From: CAYRYU01 sp964428355
GTDB lineage: Bacteria > Muiribacteriota > Ozemobacteria > Ozemobacterales > Ozemobacteraceae
Length of the DNA: 64,000 nucleotides
Reading direction: 5' to 3'
Assembly: GCA_964428355.1 (NCBI GenBank)
Contig: CAYRYU010000035.1
Coordinates: 1 to 64,000 of the forward strand
In this document: positions 44,901 to 52,837 of the stretch, piece by piece
Layout: every line of letters starts with the position of its first letter
How positions within the stretch are numbered: position 1 is the stretch's first letter
Position numbers and translations under genes: made by a program
The notes under the pieces: model-generated
What the model was told of the DNA's origin: nothing
The model's input: only the letters and a program-made list of their open reading frames with translations
The model's database searches: none

Positions 44901-44937
44901 CCCGCCCCCGCCAACCGACCCCGGCCAGGCACCCTGA
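41935..44937 (+). CDS. Large membrane protein with possible PHP-like domain, function unknown
   Basis: 1000 residues; ATG 41935 behind GAGAAGG. The soluble N-terminal ~600 residues include LTLVHSTIDQPQLIHEAIS then GIEVRIGIEFS (209-243) and later LIPVCGSDSTGRDPAIPGMGF, a layout reminiscent of PHP phosphoesterases (DH...GxE...GSDxH), though several metal ligands differ. Hydrophobic helices follow (about 640-690: GLFAAYLWMGYKYALGLGIFFSCLWFFITGF, and several after 700), then a charged C terminus ending in a Pro-rich tail. I do not recognise a family; the PHP similarity is only suggestive. Co-oriented with the giant TPR/HEAT gene and probably co-transcribed. Confidence 0.7.
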   Translation: MDYLRLFARGLFNAISSVISHLVGWLSFSNEIESMVDAVNHRMENPPAKIGNRPDTHPGGFARILGKRRLNMASSYIKIANDHAPEDVQERLTALRMLMEESLHAKTINMPLNTSRVQISLMKEVVKSRRDRRRQMEAMTDFGLASFGHESVIRDFLNKHNLIEVPEEGKSLRELDMGWDDHVHDFLSEGRKTPTQVLLDAFVKGISRLTLVHSTIDQPQLIHEAISAGNILGIEVRIGIEFSVGRKNLRRHYMFIPPVSATSQDFFEFFSNNHQALETFLAGLKVNSENRRQTMVAALDRFNTVMRPKVNTGYSPDSPGFLHPLTWEEIQGLLTCDQVNRVHLAELIYQRMKRAFHSRVLELKTQVLAAEERFRNGMYSEWEMTNITSQYEKVRKSYETMSPDLLMAQYLDNRDVLDYDSAFPDELPLLDTLREKGGNVLWIHPLEMGLSEACFHLVRHASRITHLETVNLRENVLRNPDAVNLFSRFVHTFNNLSALDVRNFFDQNGIGSITIEEIEAAREGLQGRKLIPVCGSDSTGRDPAIPGMGFIKASQIPCGVRENFKTHHYRLARPVAQLILAGGNDPRALPPPPEDHDIICMGKIGKPIHNLVGDEPLDEIVGPVQLWNYLNPALKGVLRVGIGLFAAYLWMGYKYALGLGIFFSCLWFFITGFRNFLVDMIASSGSDLRSWTVRNVNFDNLTQSLFWTGFSVPLLGQVKDHFDLLWPWAKEGMLFEGVKFLFICVSNGIYITFHNRLRRFDKKVIRANFFRTILAWPFATAFSSLGNSIGIPSIVQAKFWSDFVGGLIEGRGKFKQRFVLRQRDLRELLPRLNSYDRETRLTSMLDILFIWGMQPRGKTCLGSLLMQERSFKQRVRDWWFKREASEELIRVQEEYFRCYLQLFKLFMDPGCLFNLTKFILQRFSGSDAVALTGLVGDQLEPFRNWLRWVRTRFEEKKPDPLDAGAILPPSMEGNVPKGPDEGQNRTIQPPPPPTDPGQAP

Positions 44938-45060
44938 AAGAACGGGAAAAACCCCCTGGATGATTCAGGCGCGCTCCGAAACGGGGCATCTGGACCGGGG
45001 GGATGACCCGGGGGGCAGGGAACCCGAACCGGAAACCGAAACCGGTTCGACCGGGGAAAG
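44938..45060. other. Convergent intergenic region with weak hairpin
   Basis: 123 bp between the 1000-residue membrane protein and slyD. A 7-bp stem GAACCGG/CCGGTTC (45026-45032/45042-45048) is present without a T-run. Confidence 0.4.
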
Positions 45061-45570
45061 TCAGCCGTGGCCCTCGCAGGTGGAGCAGCCGCCGCACTCG
45101 TGGGAGGAGCAGCAGCTTTCCTCAGGCTCGTCTTCGGGCCTGGCTTCCCTCACCTCAACGACCTTGATCGAAAAGTGAAGGGTCTTGCCCGCCAGAGGAT
45201 GATTCAGGTCTACCGTGATCCCGTTCTCGGTGACCTTTGCAATGACAGCCCGGACCTGATGTCCATCGGCGAGTTGCAATCCAACCTCATCACCGATCTC
45301 GGGTTTGTGATCGCCGATCTGGTCCTTCGAAATGTCGATGAGCTTCTTGTCATCCCGCTGGCCATAGGCTTCCGCCGGTGGGATAGCGAAGGTTTTTTCC
45401 CCGCCCACGGAAAGTCCGATCACTCCACGTTCGAATCCGGGAATGACACGGCCGCGGCCAACGATGAAACCGATCGGTTCACGTCCTTCCGAGGAGTCGA
45501 AAACCTCTCCGGAATCGAGCCGGCCGGTGTAATGGATGGAAACGAAATGTCCTTCTGCGACTGTTGTCAT
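45061..45570 (-). CDS. slyD: SlyD-type FKBP peptidyl-prolyl isomerase / metallochaperone
   Basis: 169 residues; ATG 45570 behind AGGAGGT. FKBP domain signature VSIHYTGRLDSGEVFDSS...PIGFIVGRGRVIPGFERGVIGL (10-52), then the inserted IF chaperone domain (about 72-125, including IGDEVGLQLADG and NHPLAGKTLHF), and a Cys-rich tail CCSSHECGGCSTC (153-165) suited to nickel or zinc. SlyD catalyses cis-trans proline isomerisation in the cytoplasm and delivers metal. Monocistronic and divergent from the methyltransferase. Confidence 0.93.
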   Translation of the reverse strand: MTTVAEGHFVSIHYTGRLDSGEVFDSSEGREPIGFIVGRGRVIPGFERGVIGLSVGGEKTFAIPPAEAYGQRDDKKLIDISKDQIGDHKPEIGDEVGLQLADGHQVRAVIAKVTENGITVDLNHPLAGKTLHFSIKVVEVREARPEDEPEESCCSSHECGGCSTCEGHG

Positions 45571-45763
45571 GACAAGACCTCCTGATAGCACTTCGTCGAG
45601 GGCGGAGTTCAGCGTCGTGACGTTTCGCGGCCGCCGGCTTCCGGAGTCGGACGATCCATTCAGGGTATCCCGAAGCGGTTCCAGAATCAACTAAAATCGT
45701 CTTCCCGCCCATCCGGAGGGGGTTTTCGGGGTCCGAGATTTCCCTCCAAAAATGACAGAAAAG

Positions 45764-45772
45764 TGCTATCAT
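45764..45772 (+). promoter_or_regulatory. Extended -10 box for the methyltransferase gene
   Basis: TGCTATCAT at 45764-45772, identical to the box before the giant TPR/HEAT gene (37488-37496), lies 81 bp upstream of the methyltransferase ATG within the 283-bp divergent region. Confidence 0.4.
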
Positions 45773-45853
45773 CCATCTTGTTGATCAGGTCTTGGCCACC
45801 TTCATTTGTGAAGGGACTCATTCAAGGGAAATCAAGCACCCAGTGGAGCCTTT

Positions 45854-46555
45854 ATGAAAAAGGAAACCAGCGTCACGGAGTTCTGGAATTCCAATTTCGG
45901 AAACATGACCCGGGACCCACGCACCGTCCCCATCCGGTTCTTCGCGCAAACGGTCAAGAAGCTTCGCGCGGGGGGGGTGAAGGACGTTCTCGACCTGGGC
46001 TGCGGCTTTGGTCGCTGGAGCATCCCCCTCGCCAGGGAAGGATTCAAGGTTTCTGCCGTTGACATTTCGGAAAGGGCAATCCGGATCCTCAACGATTGGG
46101 CGGCCCAAGAGAAGGTTGCCATCGAGACCAGGGTTTCTCCGATCCAGGAAATCGACATCGGGAACGGTCGATTCGATGCCGTGATCTGTCCTTTCGTCCT
46201 CGATCATCTGCGACCAACGGATTCCGGGGATGCCCTAGAACGGATATGGACCTCCCTCAGGGAGGGAGGACTTTTCTACGTTTCTTTCGACGGCAAAGAG
46301 GAAGCGGACGCCAAGAATTTTGTCACCCTCGACGACGGAACCCAGAAGCACGTTTCCGGCCCCCAGAAAGGTATGATCTGGCGGTACCTTTCGAATGGGG
46401 AGATCCTGGATTTGCTGGGAAGATTCCGGATATCCGAGTTCCTCGAAAAACCCAACGGAAGCCGGGTCGTGTGGGCGGAAAAGCGAGTGGTTTTCCCTGA
46501 GGAACCGAAGGCGGGAAGAGGGAAAGCCGCTCTTGTTTCCCACCCAATGGACTAG
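45854..46555 (+). CDS. Class I SAM-dependent methyltransferase
   Basis: 233 residues; ATG 45854 with GGAG upstream. Motif I VLDLGCGFGRWS (SAM binding), motif II KVSAVDISERAI with the acidic Asp, and FDAVICPFVLDHL as motif IV. It fits the Methyltransf_11/25 type that acts on small molecules; substrate unknown. The tail (PEEPKAGRGKAALVSHPMD) is low-complexity. It ends just before the first direct repeat of the putative island. Confidence 0.85.
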   Translation: MKKETSVTEFWNSNFGNMTRDPRTVPIRFFAQTVKKLRAGGVKDVLDLGCGFGRWSIPLAREGFKVSAVDISERAIRILNDWAAQEKVAIETRVSPIQEIDIGNGRFDAVICPFVLDHLRPTDSGDALERIWTSLREGGLFYVSFDGKEEADAKNFVTLDDGTQKHVSGPQKGMIWRYLSNGEILDLLGRFRISEFLEKPNGSRVVWAEKRVVFPEEPKAGRGKAALVSHPMD

Positions 46556-47007
46556 GCATCCACGTCATCCCTTTTTGGGGGAGGTCGGGAGTCCACCCGG
46601 GAGGCCGTCAAGGGTTACCAGAAGGCGTGTTCCATCCTTGCCTGTTCAACGGGTTCTTCCCCTCAAGCCGTTTCTGCCTCCTATGTCAAGTCTTACACGG
46701 ATTCATACGACCGTGCGTAGGGAAGCAGCATCCTGAATTCGCAGTTCTTGATCCTCTTCCTCCGCTTCAATTTGGTTGCTTCGCAATCCGATTTTCGGAA
46801 ACGCGTTGCTCTGGGTCCCTGAAAAAAAGGTAGGGGGATTGTCCGGCCCGGGGTTCACTCGGCCTGGGGCCGGGAATCCATTGGACCGCTCGCCTTTTCC
46901 AAAATGGTTACTGGGAAAGCTTTTCCACAACCGATTCCTAAAAAGGAGACCGGTCCCCCCGAAAAATCCCTTGCTCCCAAAAAGGGAACGGATTACCATT
47001 ACTCTTG
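46556..47007. other. 450-bp non-coding region at the left edge of the putative island
   Basis: Starts with direct repeat copy A (46559-46607). The rest has no convincing ORF on either strand and lower G+C than its left neighbours. It ends at higB and should hold the higBA promoter; no clear -10 was identified. A short TCCCTT/AAGGGA stem is present near 46967-46987. Confidence 0.5.
46559..46607 (+). repeat. Island-flanking direct repeat, copy A
   Basis: 49 bp matching 52731-52777: shared TCCACG start, shared TTTTTGG, and a final block GGAGTCCACCCGGGAGGCCG differing by one base from copy B. The inner 15 bp (46593-46607, CCACCCGGGAGGCCG) are identical. Confidence 0.75.
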
Positions 47008-47301
47008 ATGCACATAATTTCCCGAACGAAATTGCGCGATTTCTGGTCTCTCCACCTGGATGCGGAATTCGACCTTCGCCGCTGGTATTTCTTCGCCAAG
47101 AAGGCCGTTTGGCGGCAATCGGCGAAGGTCAAGACTGTCTTCTCCTCGGCCAGCTTCCTTGCCAACAATCGTGTCGTCTTCAACGTTGCCGGGAACAAGT
47201 ACCGCTTGGTGGTCAAAATGGTCTATGGGCCCCAACGGATCTATGTCCGGTTCATTGGCACCCATCAGGAATATGACCGTATGGATGCCGCGAACATCTG
47301 A
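47008..47301 (+). CDS. higB: HigB-family toxin (mRNA interferase)
   Basis: 97 residues; start MHIISRTKLRDFW is typical of the HigB_toxin family, so ATG 47008 is preferred over the TTG one codon earlier. Also typical are WYFFAKKAVWRQSAKVKTVF, RVVFNVAGNKYRLVVKM and YVRFIGTHQEYDR. HigB toxins cleave mRNA at translating ribosomes. The toxin precedes the antitoxin, as is usual for higBA, with a 16-nt gap. Confidence 0.93.
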   Translation: MHIISRTKLRDFWSLHLDAEFDLRRWYFFAKKAVWRQSAKVKTVFSSASFLANNRVVFNVAGNKYRLVVKMVYGPQRIYVRFIGTHQEYDRMDAANI

Positions 47302-47317
47302 AATGACGAGGTTCCTA

Positions 47318-47698
47318 ATGAAACCAATCAAGCCATTGAAAACCGAGAAAGACTACAAAGCCGCCCTGAAAGAGATTGACCAGTTGATCGATTCTTCTCC
47401 TGGGTCTCCCAACCATGACCGGTTGGAAGTGCTATCAGTGCTTGTCGAAGCCTACGAGGAACAAAACCACCCAATCTACACCGACGATATCGAACCGGTC
47501 GACATCATCAAGTTTTGGTTGGAACAGAACGGCCTGACCAGGAAGGACCTCGAGCCATTTCTTGGAAGCCGGGCGAAGGTCTCAGAGGTGCTTTCAGGCA
47601 AAAGGGCGTTGAGCATTACCATGATCCGTCGTCTGGTTGGTGTCGGAATTCCGGCGGAATTGCTCATCCGCCCGATTCCGTTATCGAAAGCGGCATAG
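47318..47698 (+). CDS. higA: HigA-family antitoxin with C-terminal HTH
   Basis: 126 residues from ATG 47318 (GAGG 8 nt upstream; ATG 47303 is possible). Characteristic sequences: KPLKTEKDYKAALKEIDQLID, DRLEVLSVLVEAYEEQNHPI, IIKFWLEQNGLTRKDLEPFLGSRAKVSEVLSGKRALSITMIRRL with the helix-turn-helix. HigA neutralises HigB and usually represses its own operon by binding palindromes in the promoter. It ends only 7 nt before the P-type ATPase start. Confidence 0.93.
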   Translation: MKPIKPLKTEKDYKAALKEIDQLIDSSPGSPNHDRLEVLSVLVEAYEEQNHPIYTDDIEPVDIIKFWLEQNGLTRKDLEPFLGSRAKVSEVLSGKRALSITMIRRLVGVGIPAELLIRPIPLSKAA

Positions 47699-47705
47699 CA
47701 CTTCA

Positions 47706-50700
47706 ATGATGAGGTTTGCTGCAGGGGTGGGAAAATCAATCCGACGAGAAGGTGATACGAAGGATACCCTCCCTGTTTTGCAACCTTCGCAAACGGGCAC
47801 CACGAATCGATATGCCGGTCTGACCCCAAACCAGGTCCTCGAACGTCGGGCCAGGTTCGGCTCGAATCGCTTCACTCCCGTTCCTCAACCCCCATGGTGG
47901 TCGCTGTACCTGGCGAAATTCGATGATCCCATCATTCGCGTTTTGATGGTCGCTGCGGGGTTGTCCATACTGGTCGGTTGGGTCAAGGGGGAACACCTTG
48001 AAGGGATAACCATTGTCATCACCATTTTCCTGGCCACGTTCCTCGGATTCCTGAATGAGTACAAAGCTGCCGCCGAATTCCGGCTCCTTCAGCAAGCCCG
48101 AGAGGATGTCCCCGCCAAAGTCGTTCGAGATGACGCGGTTACTCTGGTGCCTCGTGCGGATCTGGTGGTCGATGACATCCTGTTGCTGGCGACAGGGGAC
48201 GAAGTCCCGGCAGATGGCCTGGTTCTGGAAGCGGTTTCCCTGGCTGTCGATCAGTCACGCCTCACGGGTGAAAGCATCCCATGCGAGAAGTCTCCAATCC
48301 AAGATGGCCCTGTTTCCCCCGGTGTGATTCCCGAATCCGATGATTACTCGCATCCAAACAAGGCTTTCCGGGGTACCATCGTGGCAGATGGCCACGGGGT
48401 GATACGGCTTTCCGCGGTTGGAGATCATACCGAACTGGGTCGCCTCATTCAGGCTGCTCAGGTCATGCCTCAGGAACCCACTCCACTTGCCAGGCAACTG
48501 GAGAAATTGGGCGGCGTTATCAGCGTTCTCGGCTTCACCGGCGCCGCCGGAATCTTCCTGGCGCTGATCGGTCGTGGCTGGTGGGAAGGGTCTTTTCGGC
48601 CTACGGTCGCCGAATGGTCCTTGCTGTTTGTCAGCCTTGGTGGGCTGGCGGCGGGAACCATGCCGATGTGGTTGTCAGCAACGTATGAACTCCTGGCGTT
48701 CCTCGGCTTTGAAGTGACTCCGGCAGGTTTGTTTCCCGAAGGCGATGATTGGCAACAAGCCGGGAAGCGGGTGTTTTGGGTTTCGTCGGTGCTGCTTGCC
48801 TTTGGTTGGGCTTCCGGGGCTCTATCTTCTGTCGAGGGCACAGGTCTTTCCCTTCGGTTTTTGGAAACGTTGCTCCGTTTTGGAATGATCGTCGTGGCCA
48901 TCATCGTGGTGGCTGTCCCGGAGGGCTTGAGCATGGCAGTGACACTGTGCCTTGCTTTTGCCATGAGGCACATGCTGAACGCCCGAAGCCTGGTCCGGAA
49001 GATGGACGCCTGCGAAACCATCGGCGCGGCTTCCGTTATCTGTTCTGACAAAACCGGAACCCTGACCCTCAACGAAATGCAGGTTACCGAGGCTGCATTT
49101 TCGTGTGCCGGTGATAGGGAAAACCTTTCAGGCCATGATGAACAGGGGAATTGGGCGATTGGGAATTTCTGGCCGTTGTTGTGCGAAGCGCTCTCGGTCA
49201 ACAGCACCGCCCACTTGAGCCACGAAGACCCGGCGGGTTTCCGTCCGATCGGAAATTTCACGGAAGGGGCGCTCCTGGGTTGGCTCCTGCGTCAGGGCGC
49301 CGATTACCGCCAGTACCGGAACTCCTTTGCCATTGAGCATCAATGGCCATTCACGACAGCCCGTAAGTGGATGGCAACGCAAGGCGTTTCCTCGCGAAAC
49401 GGGAATCGGGTCGTGCATGTGAAGGGCGCTCCGGAAGTGGTGTTGGATTTCTGCGCCACCATCGCCGCTCCGGAAGGCCACCGTCCCATGACCTCCGCCG
49501 ATCGCCAGGCTTGGTTGACGCGCCTGTCCATCATGCAGGAACAGGGGAAAAGGACGCTGGGTTTCGCCTTCCGGGAAAACGACCCCCAGCTTTCCTCGGC
49601 TGAGCCTGGAGATGACCCGGGCGTTGGCCGGAAAGATTTGATCTGGCTTGGGTTTGTTGGTATCGCTGACCCGGTCCGCCCTGATGTTCCCGAGGCTATG
49701 ATGCGATGTCGCCAAGCCGGGATCGAGGTGAAGATCGTTACCGGAGACCATCCCAGGACGGCGCAGGCGGTGGCTTCTCAAATCTCCGGCGAGACCAGGG
49801 GTTGGGGGAATCCGGGTTGTCTGACAGGGGATGAATTCCGTGCATTGGATGACCGCGCGGCCATGGCCATCCTTCCTCGCCTTCGGATCCTGGCGCGGGC
49901 GAAACCATTGGATAAGCTTCGCTTGGTGACTCTCTTGCAGAGATCCGGGCAGGTGGTTGCCGTTACCGGCGATGGGGTTAACGATGCCCCGGCCTTGCAG
50001 CGTGCGGATGTCGGCCTGGCAATGGGTGCGAGTGGAACCGATACCGCCAAGGAAGCCAGTGACATCATTTTGCTCGATGATTCGTTTTCCAGCATCACCC
50101 GGGCGGTCTTGTGGGGCCGATCGCTGTATGTCAATATTCAGCGGTTTCTGATCTTTCAATTGTCGATCAACCTGGCGGCTCTCGGCCTGACATTGCTGTC
50201 TTCGCTGTTCGGGTTTCCGCTTCCTTTCACTGTTCTCCAGATGCTATGGATCAACCTGATAATGGATTCCTTCGCCGCCCTGGCATTGGCCACGGAACCT
50301 CCCGACCCTGCCTTGATGGCCAGACCTCCAAGATCTCCAACCAGTTTTATCATCACCCCCGCCATGCTCTCGTCCATTCTGCGGTTTGGCGGTTTCTGCA
50401 TCGTCTTCTTTTTCGGTCTGTTGGCTTGGCTCGCCAGATCCGGCCCGGTGCCTGATCGGCATCTCACTCTGTTCTTTTCAGCGTTTGTCCTGGTCCAGTT
50501 TTGGAACCTCATGAACATCCGTCGCTGGGGTCTGAAAGGGGAAGGCCGTGCCTGGTTGCCTGAGAACCCCTGGTTTCTGGTCATCCTGGCGGTTGTCCTG
50601 CTCGGCCAGATTTTGTTGGTGCAGTTCGGTGGTGTCACATTCCGAACCGTGCCGCTGGCTTCTTGGGATTGGGTGTTGTTGTTTGCCGCATCCTCCCTGA

Positions 50701-50738
50701 CCTTGCTGTTCCCTCATCCTGAAGATGATGCTGCCTGA
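47706..50738 (+). CDS. PMCA-like P-type cation-transporting ATPase (P2 type)
   Basis: About 1010 residues from ATG 47706 (tandem ATG; weak RBS). A-domain TGES (SRLTGESIPCE), phosphorylation site SDKTGTLT (D448), KGAPE in the N domain (VKGAPEVVL), and TGDGVNDAPAL. The TM4 motif VPEGLSMAVTLCLAFAM contains PEGL, as in calcium pumps of the PMCA type. There is an enlarged soluble insert around residues 330-390 (PTVAEWSLLFVSLGGL...LFPEGDDWQQ). Probably exports Ca2+ or another divalent ion from the cytoplasm. It overlaps the NRAMP gene by 14 nt, so both form one unit. Codon choices (many TTG, GGC, GGT) look different from neighbouring operons. Confidence 0.85.
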   Translation: MMRFAAGVGKSIRREGDTKDTLPVLQPSQTGTTNRYAGLTPNQVLERRARFGSNRFTPVPQPPWWSLYLAKFDDPIIRVLMVAAGLSILVGWVKGEHLEGITIVITIFLATFLGFLNEYKAAAEFRLLQQAREDVPAKVVRDDAVTLVPRADLVVDDILLLATGDEVPADGLVLEAVSLAVDQSRLTGESIPCEKSPIQDGPVSPGVIPESDDYSHPNKAFRGTIVADGHGVIRLSAVGDHTELGRLIQAAQVMPQEPTPLARQLEKLGGVISVLGFTGAAGIFLALIGRGWWEGSFRPTVAEWSLLFVSLGGLAAGTMPMWLSATYELLAFLGFEVTPAGLFPEGDDWQQAGKRVFWVSSVLLAFGWASGALSSVEGTGLSLRFLETLLRFGMIVVAIIVVAVPEGLSMAVTLCLAFAMRHMLNARSLVRKMDACETIGAASVICSDKTGTLTLNEMQVTEAAFSCAGDRENLSGHDEQGNWAIGNFWPLLCEALSVNSTAHLSHEDPAGFRPIGNFTEGALLGWLLRQGADYRQYRNSFAIEHQWPFTTARKWMATQGVSSRNGNRVVHVKGAPEVVLDFCATIAAPEGHRPMTSADRQAWLTRLSIMQEQGKRTLGFAFRENDPQLSSAEPGDDPGVGRKDLIWLGFVGIADPVRPDVPEAMMRCRQAGIEVKIVTGDHPRTAQAVASQISGETRGWGNPGCLTGDEFRALDDRAAMAILPRLRILARAKPLDKLRLVTLLQRSGQVVAVTGDGVNDAPALQRADVGLAMGASGTDTAKEASDIILLDDSFSSITRAVLWGRSLYVNIQRFLIFQLSINLAALGLTLLSSLFGFPLPFTVLQMLWINLIMDSFAALALATEPPDPALMARPPRSPTSFIITPAMLSSILRFGGFCIVFFFGLLAWLARSGPVPDRHLTLFFSAFVLVQFWNLMNIRRWGLKGEGRAWLPENPWFLVILAVVLLGQILLVQFGGVTFRTVPLASWDWVLLFAASSLTLLFPHPEDDAA

Positions 50739-52653
50739 CACGAATTCGCCTCCTCCGATTTCTTCGCCGGGTGAAGAACCCACAAATGGTCGGGTTCCTC
50801 TCCCGCCTTCCCGGAATTTCCTGGGCAGGTTTTGGGCGTTCGCCGGGCCGGCCTTTCTGGTTTCGGTCGGGTACATGGACCCGGGCAACTGGGCCACCGA
50901 TCTCGCGGGTGGTGCCCAATTCGGCTACCGATTGCTGTGGGTGATCCTCATGGCGAATCTCATGGCGATCCTGTTCCAGACATTGTCGGCACGACTGGGT
51001 ATTGCCACCGGTCTTGATCTGGCGAGGGCATGCCGTGAGTACTATCCCCGTCCGGTGACCTGGATTCTTTGGGTGATCTGCGAAATAGCCATTGTGGCTT
51101 GCGATCTTGCGGAAGTGCTTGGCTCGGCCATCGGCCTCAATCTTCTGTTCGGTCTCCCGTTGCTCTGGGGCGTTCTCTTGACCGGGTTCGATGTGTTGCT
51201 GTTGCTGTCCATTCAATCGCTCGGTGTCCGCAGACTGGAAGCCGTGATCGTATCCCTGGTCGCCACGATCGGGGCATGTTTCGCCCTGGAAATGTTCCTG
51301 TCGAAACCGTCTCCCGGACAGATGCTATCGGGTCTCGTTCCCGGCGGCCTCTCGGGGGATGCCTTGTACATTGCCATCGGCATCATCGGCGCGACGGTCA
51401 TGCCCCATAACCTGTATCTTCATTCAGCCCTGGTCCAAAGCCGGGATTTTCCCCGCACACCGGAAGGCTTGTCTCAGGCCTCTTGGTATAACTTCTTCGA
51501 TTGCGTCATTGCAATGAATGGGGCTTTTTTGGTGAATGGGGCTATCCTTGCGCTTGCCGCGGTTACCTTTCATTCCACCGGAAACACGCAAGTAGCTTCG
51601 ATCCAGGAAGCCCATACCCTTCTGGCCCCTCTCCTCGGGTCCAAAATTGCACCGATTGCCTTTGCCATTGCACTTTTGGCGGCGGGGCAATCGTCTACCA
51701 TCACGGGCACCCTGGCCGGTCAGATCGTATTGGAAGGTTTTCTCGAACTGCGGCTCAAGCCTTGGCTTCGACGCCTGATCTCCCGCCTGCTGGCCATCGT
51801 TCCTGCCGCTATGGTTATCGGTTGGCAAGGCGATGCCGCTATCGATTCATTGCTGGTCCTGTCGCAGGTGATCTTGTCCCTGCAGCTTTCCTTCGCTTTG
51901 GTTCCCCTGATCCATTTCACTCGGGACCGCCGATGGATGGGCCGCCTGGCCACTCCCCTGTGGCTTCATGGGTTGGCCTGGTGCTCCGCCTTTTTGATCA
52001 TGTTCTTGAACCTCAAACTTGTTGGGGAAACCATTCTGCATGGTTGGGCGGCTGAAGGCTTGCGAGGCGCGTTGGTGCGTTGGCTTCTGTTTCCAACTGC
52101 AACCGCTCTCCTGGTTCTCCTCGTCTGGATGCTCATGGAAAGCCGTTGGCGGGCCTTCCGGCTACGCATGGTCGACTCCCTTGCCGCACCGGTAGCGGCC
52201 AGAACGGAGTCACCACCGGCTCAACCCGGTTTCCGGCGAATCGCCGTGGCAATGAGTCTCAGCCCCTCGGATGAAACACTCTTGTCTCGGGCCATATCGT
52301 TGGCTCAGGCGAATGGCGCGGAACTGATCCTCTTCCACGTCCTTCCCAGCGTGACCGGCAAATTTCTCGGCCTGATGCCTGAGGAGGTTGAAGCAGCAAA
52401 GGCGGTTGCCGACCTCTCAAGGGTCGCTTCGATACTTAAAAGCCAGGGCCTCCAGTGTCGGAATTGTCTCTGTATCGGTGACCTGGACTCGGAAACAGGT
52501 CGTTTCATCAAGGCGGAAAAGGTCGATCTCATGATAGCGGGGCACCGCGGCCATTCGATCCTTTCCAGCCTTCTTTTCGGCTCTCATCTGACCCAAATCC
52601 GCCGAGCGGCCCCCATTCCCGTCCTTTCAATTCCCACCTTTCCAGAAAAATGA
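50725..52653 (+). CDS. NRAMP metal transporter fused to a UspA domain (MntH-like)
   Basis: 642 residues. Eleven or so TM helices with NRAMP signatures DPGNWATDLAGGAQFGY (TM1, DPGN binds metal) and MPHNLYLHSALVQSR (TM6, MPH). The C-terminal ~150 residues are a universal-stress-protein domain (FRRIAVAMSLSPSDETLLSRAI, HVLPSV, DLMIAGHRGHSIL). NRAMP proteins import Mn2+ or Fe2+ with protons; the USP domain may bind ATP and regulate. Start overlaps the ATPase end by 14 nt. Together with the ATPase it suggests divalent-cation homeostasis. Confidence 0.9.
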   Translation: MMLPDTNSPPPISSPGEEPTNGRVPLPPSRNFLGRFWAFAGPAFLVSVGYMDPGNWATDLAGGAQFGYRLLWVILMANLMAILFQTLSARLGIATGLDLARACREYYPRPVTWILWVICEIAIVACDLAEVLGSAIGLNLLFGLPLLWGVLLTGFDVLLLLSIQSLGVRRLEAVIVSLVATIGACFALEMFLSKPSPGQMLSGLVPGGLSGDALYIAIGIIGATVMPHNLYLHSALVQSRDFPRTPEGLSQASWYNFFDCVIAMNGAFLVNGAILALAAVTFHSTGNTQVASIQEAHTLLAPLLGSKIAPIAFAIALLAAGQSSTITGTLAGQIVLEGFLELRLKPWLRRLISRLLAIVPAAMVIGWQGDAAIDSLLVLSQVILSLQLSFALVPLIHFTRDRRWMGRLATPLWLHGLAWCSAFLIMFLNLKLVGETILHGWAAEGLRGALVRWLLFPTATALLVLLVWMLMESRWRAFRLRMVDSLAAPVAARTESPPAQPGFRRIAVAMSLSPSDETLLSRAISLAQANGAELILFHVLPSVTGKFLGLMPEEVEAAKAVADLSRVASILKSQGLQCRNCLCIGDLDSETGRFIKAEKVDLMIAGHRGHSILSSLLFGSHLTQIRRAAPIPVLSIPTFPEK

Positions 52654-52730
52654 ACGATTCTCCGGAGCACCCCTCCGGGCCGGCAAGCCGACTGAAGTGG
52701 CCCAAAAGCAAAAAGTTGCCTGACCTGGGG

Positions 52731-52777
52731 TCCACGCAATCTCATTTTTGGTGGGCTGGAGGCCACCCGGGAGGCCG
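52731..52777 (+). repeat. Island-flanking direct repeat, copy B
   Basis: 47 bp matching copy A at 46559-46607, same orientation, 6.17 kb apart; 15 bp are identical (52763-52777) within a 19/20 block. Confidence 0.75.
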
Positions 52778-52794
52778 CACTCCCATCGAGGATC

Positions 52795-52803
52795 TGATAT
52801 AAT
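52795..52803 (+). promoter_or_regulatory. Extended -10 box TGATATAAT
   Basis: A consensus TATAAT with TG extension, 34 bp upstream of the ATG at 52838, just outside direct repeat copy B. Confidence 0.6.
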
Positions 52804-52837
52804 TCCTTCCAGGCAGATGATATCCGGAGGCGGATCG

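Larger units (their letters stand above)
52654..52837. other. Intergenic region at the right edge of the putative island
   Basis: Contains a 6-bp hairpin CCGGAG/CTCCGG (52662-52678, no T-run), direct repeat copy B (52731-52777), and an extended -10 box TGATATAAT (52795-52803) for the next gene. Confidence 0.5.

Noticed and set aside
46703..46999. Small minus-strand ORF left of higB
   Set aside because: No RBS, no recognisable sequence, and it lies in the putative promoter region of higBA.
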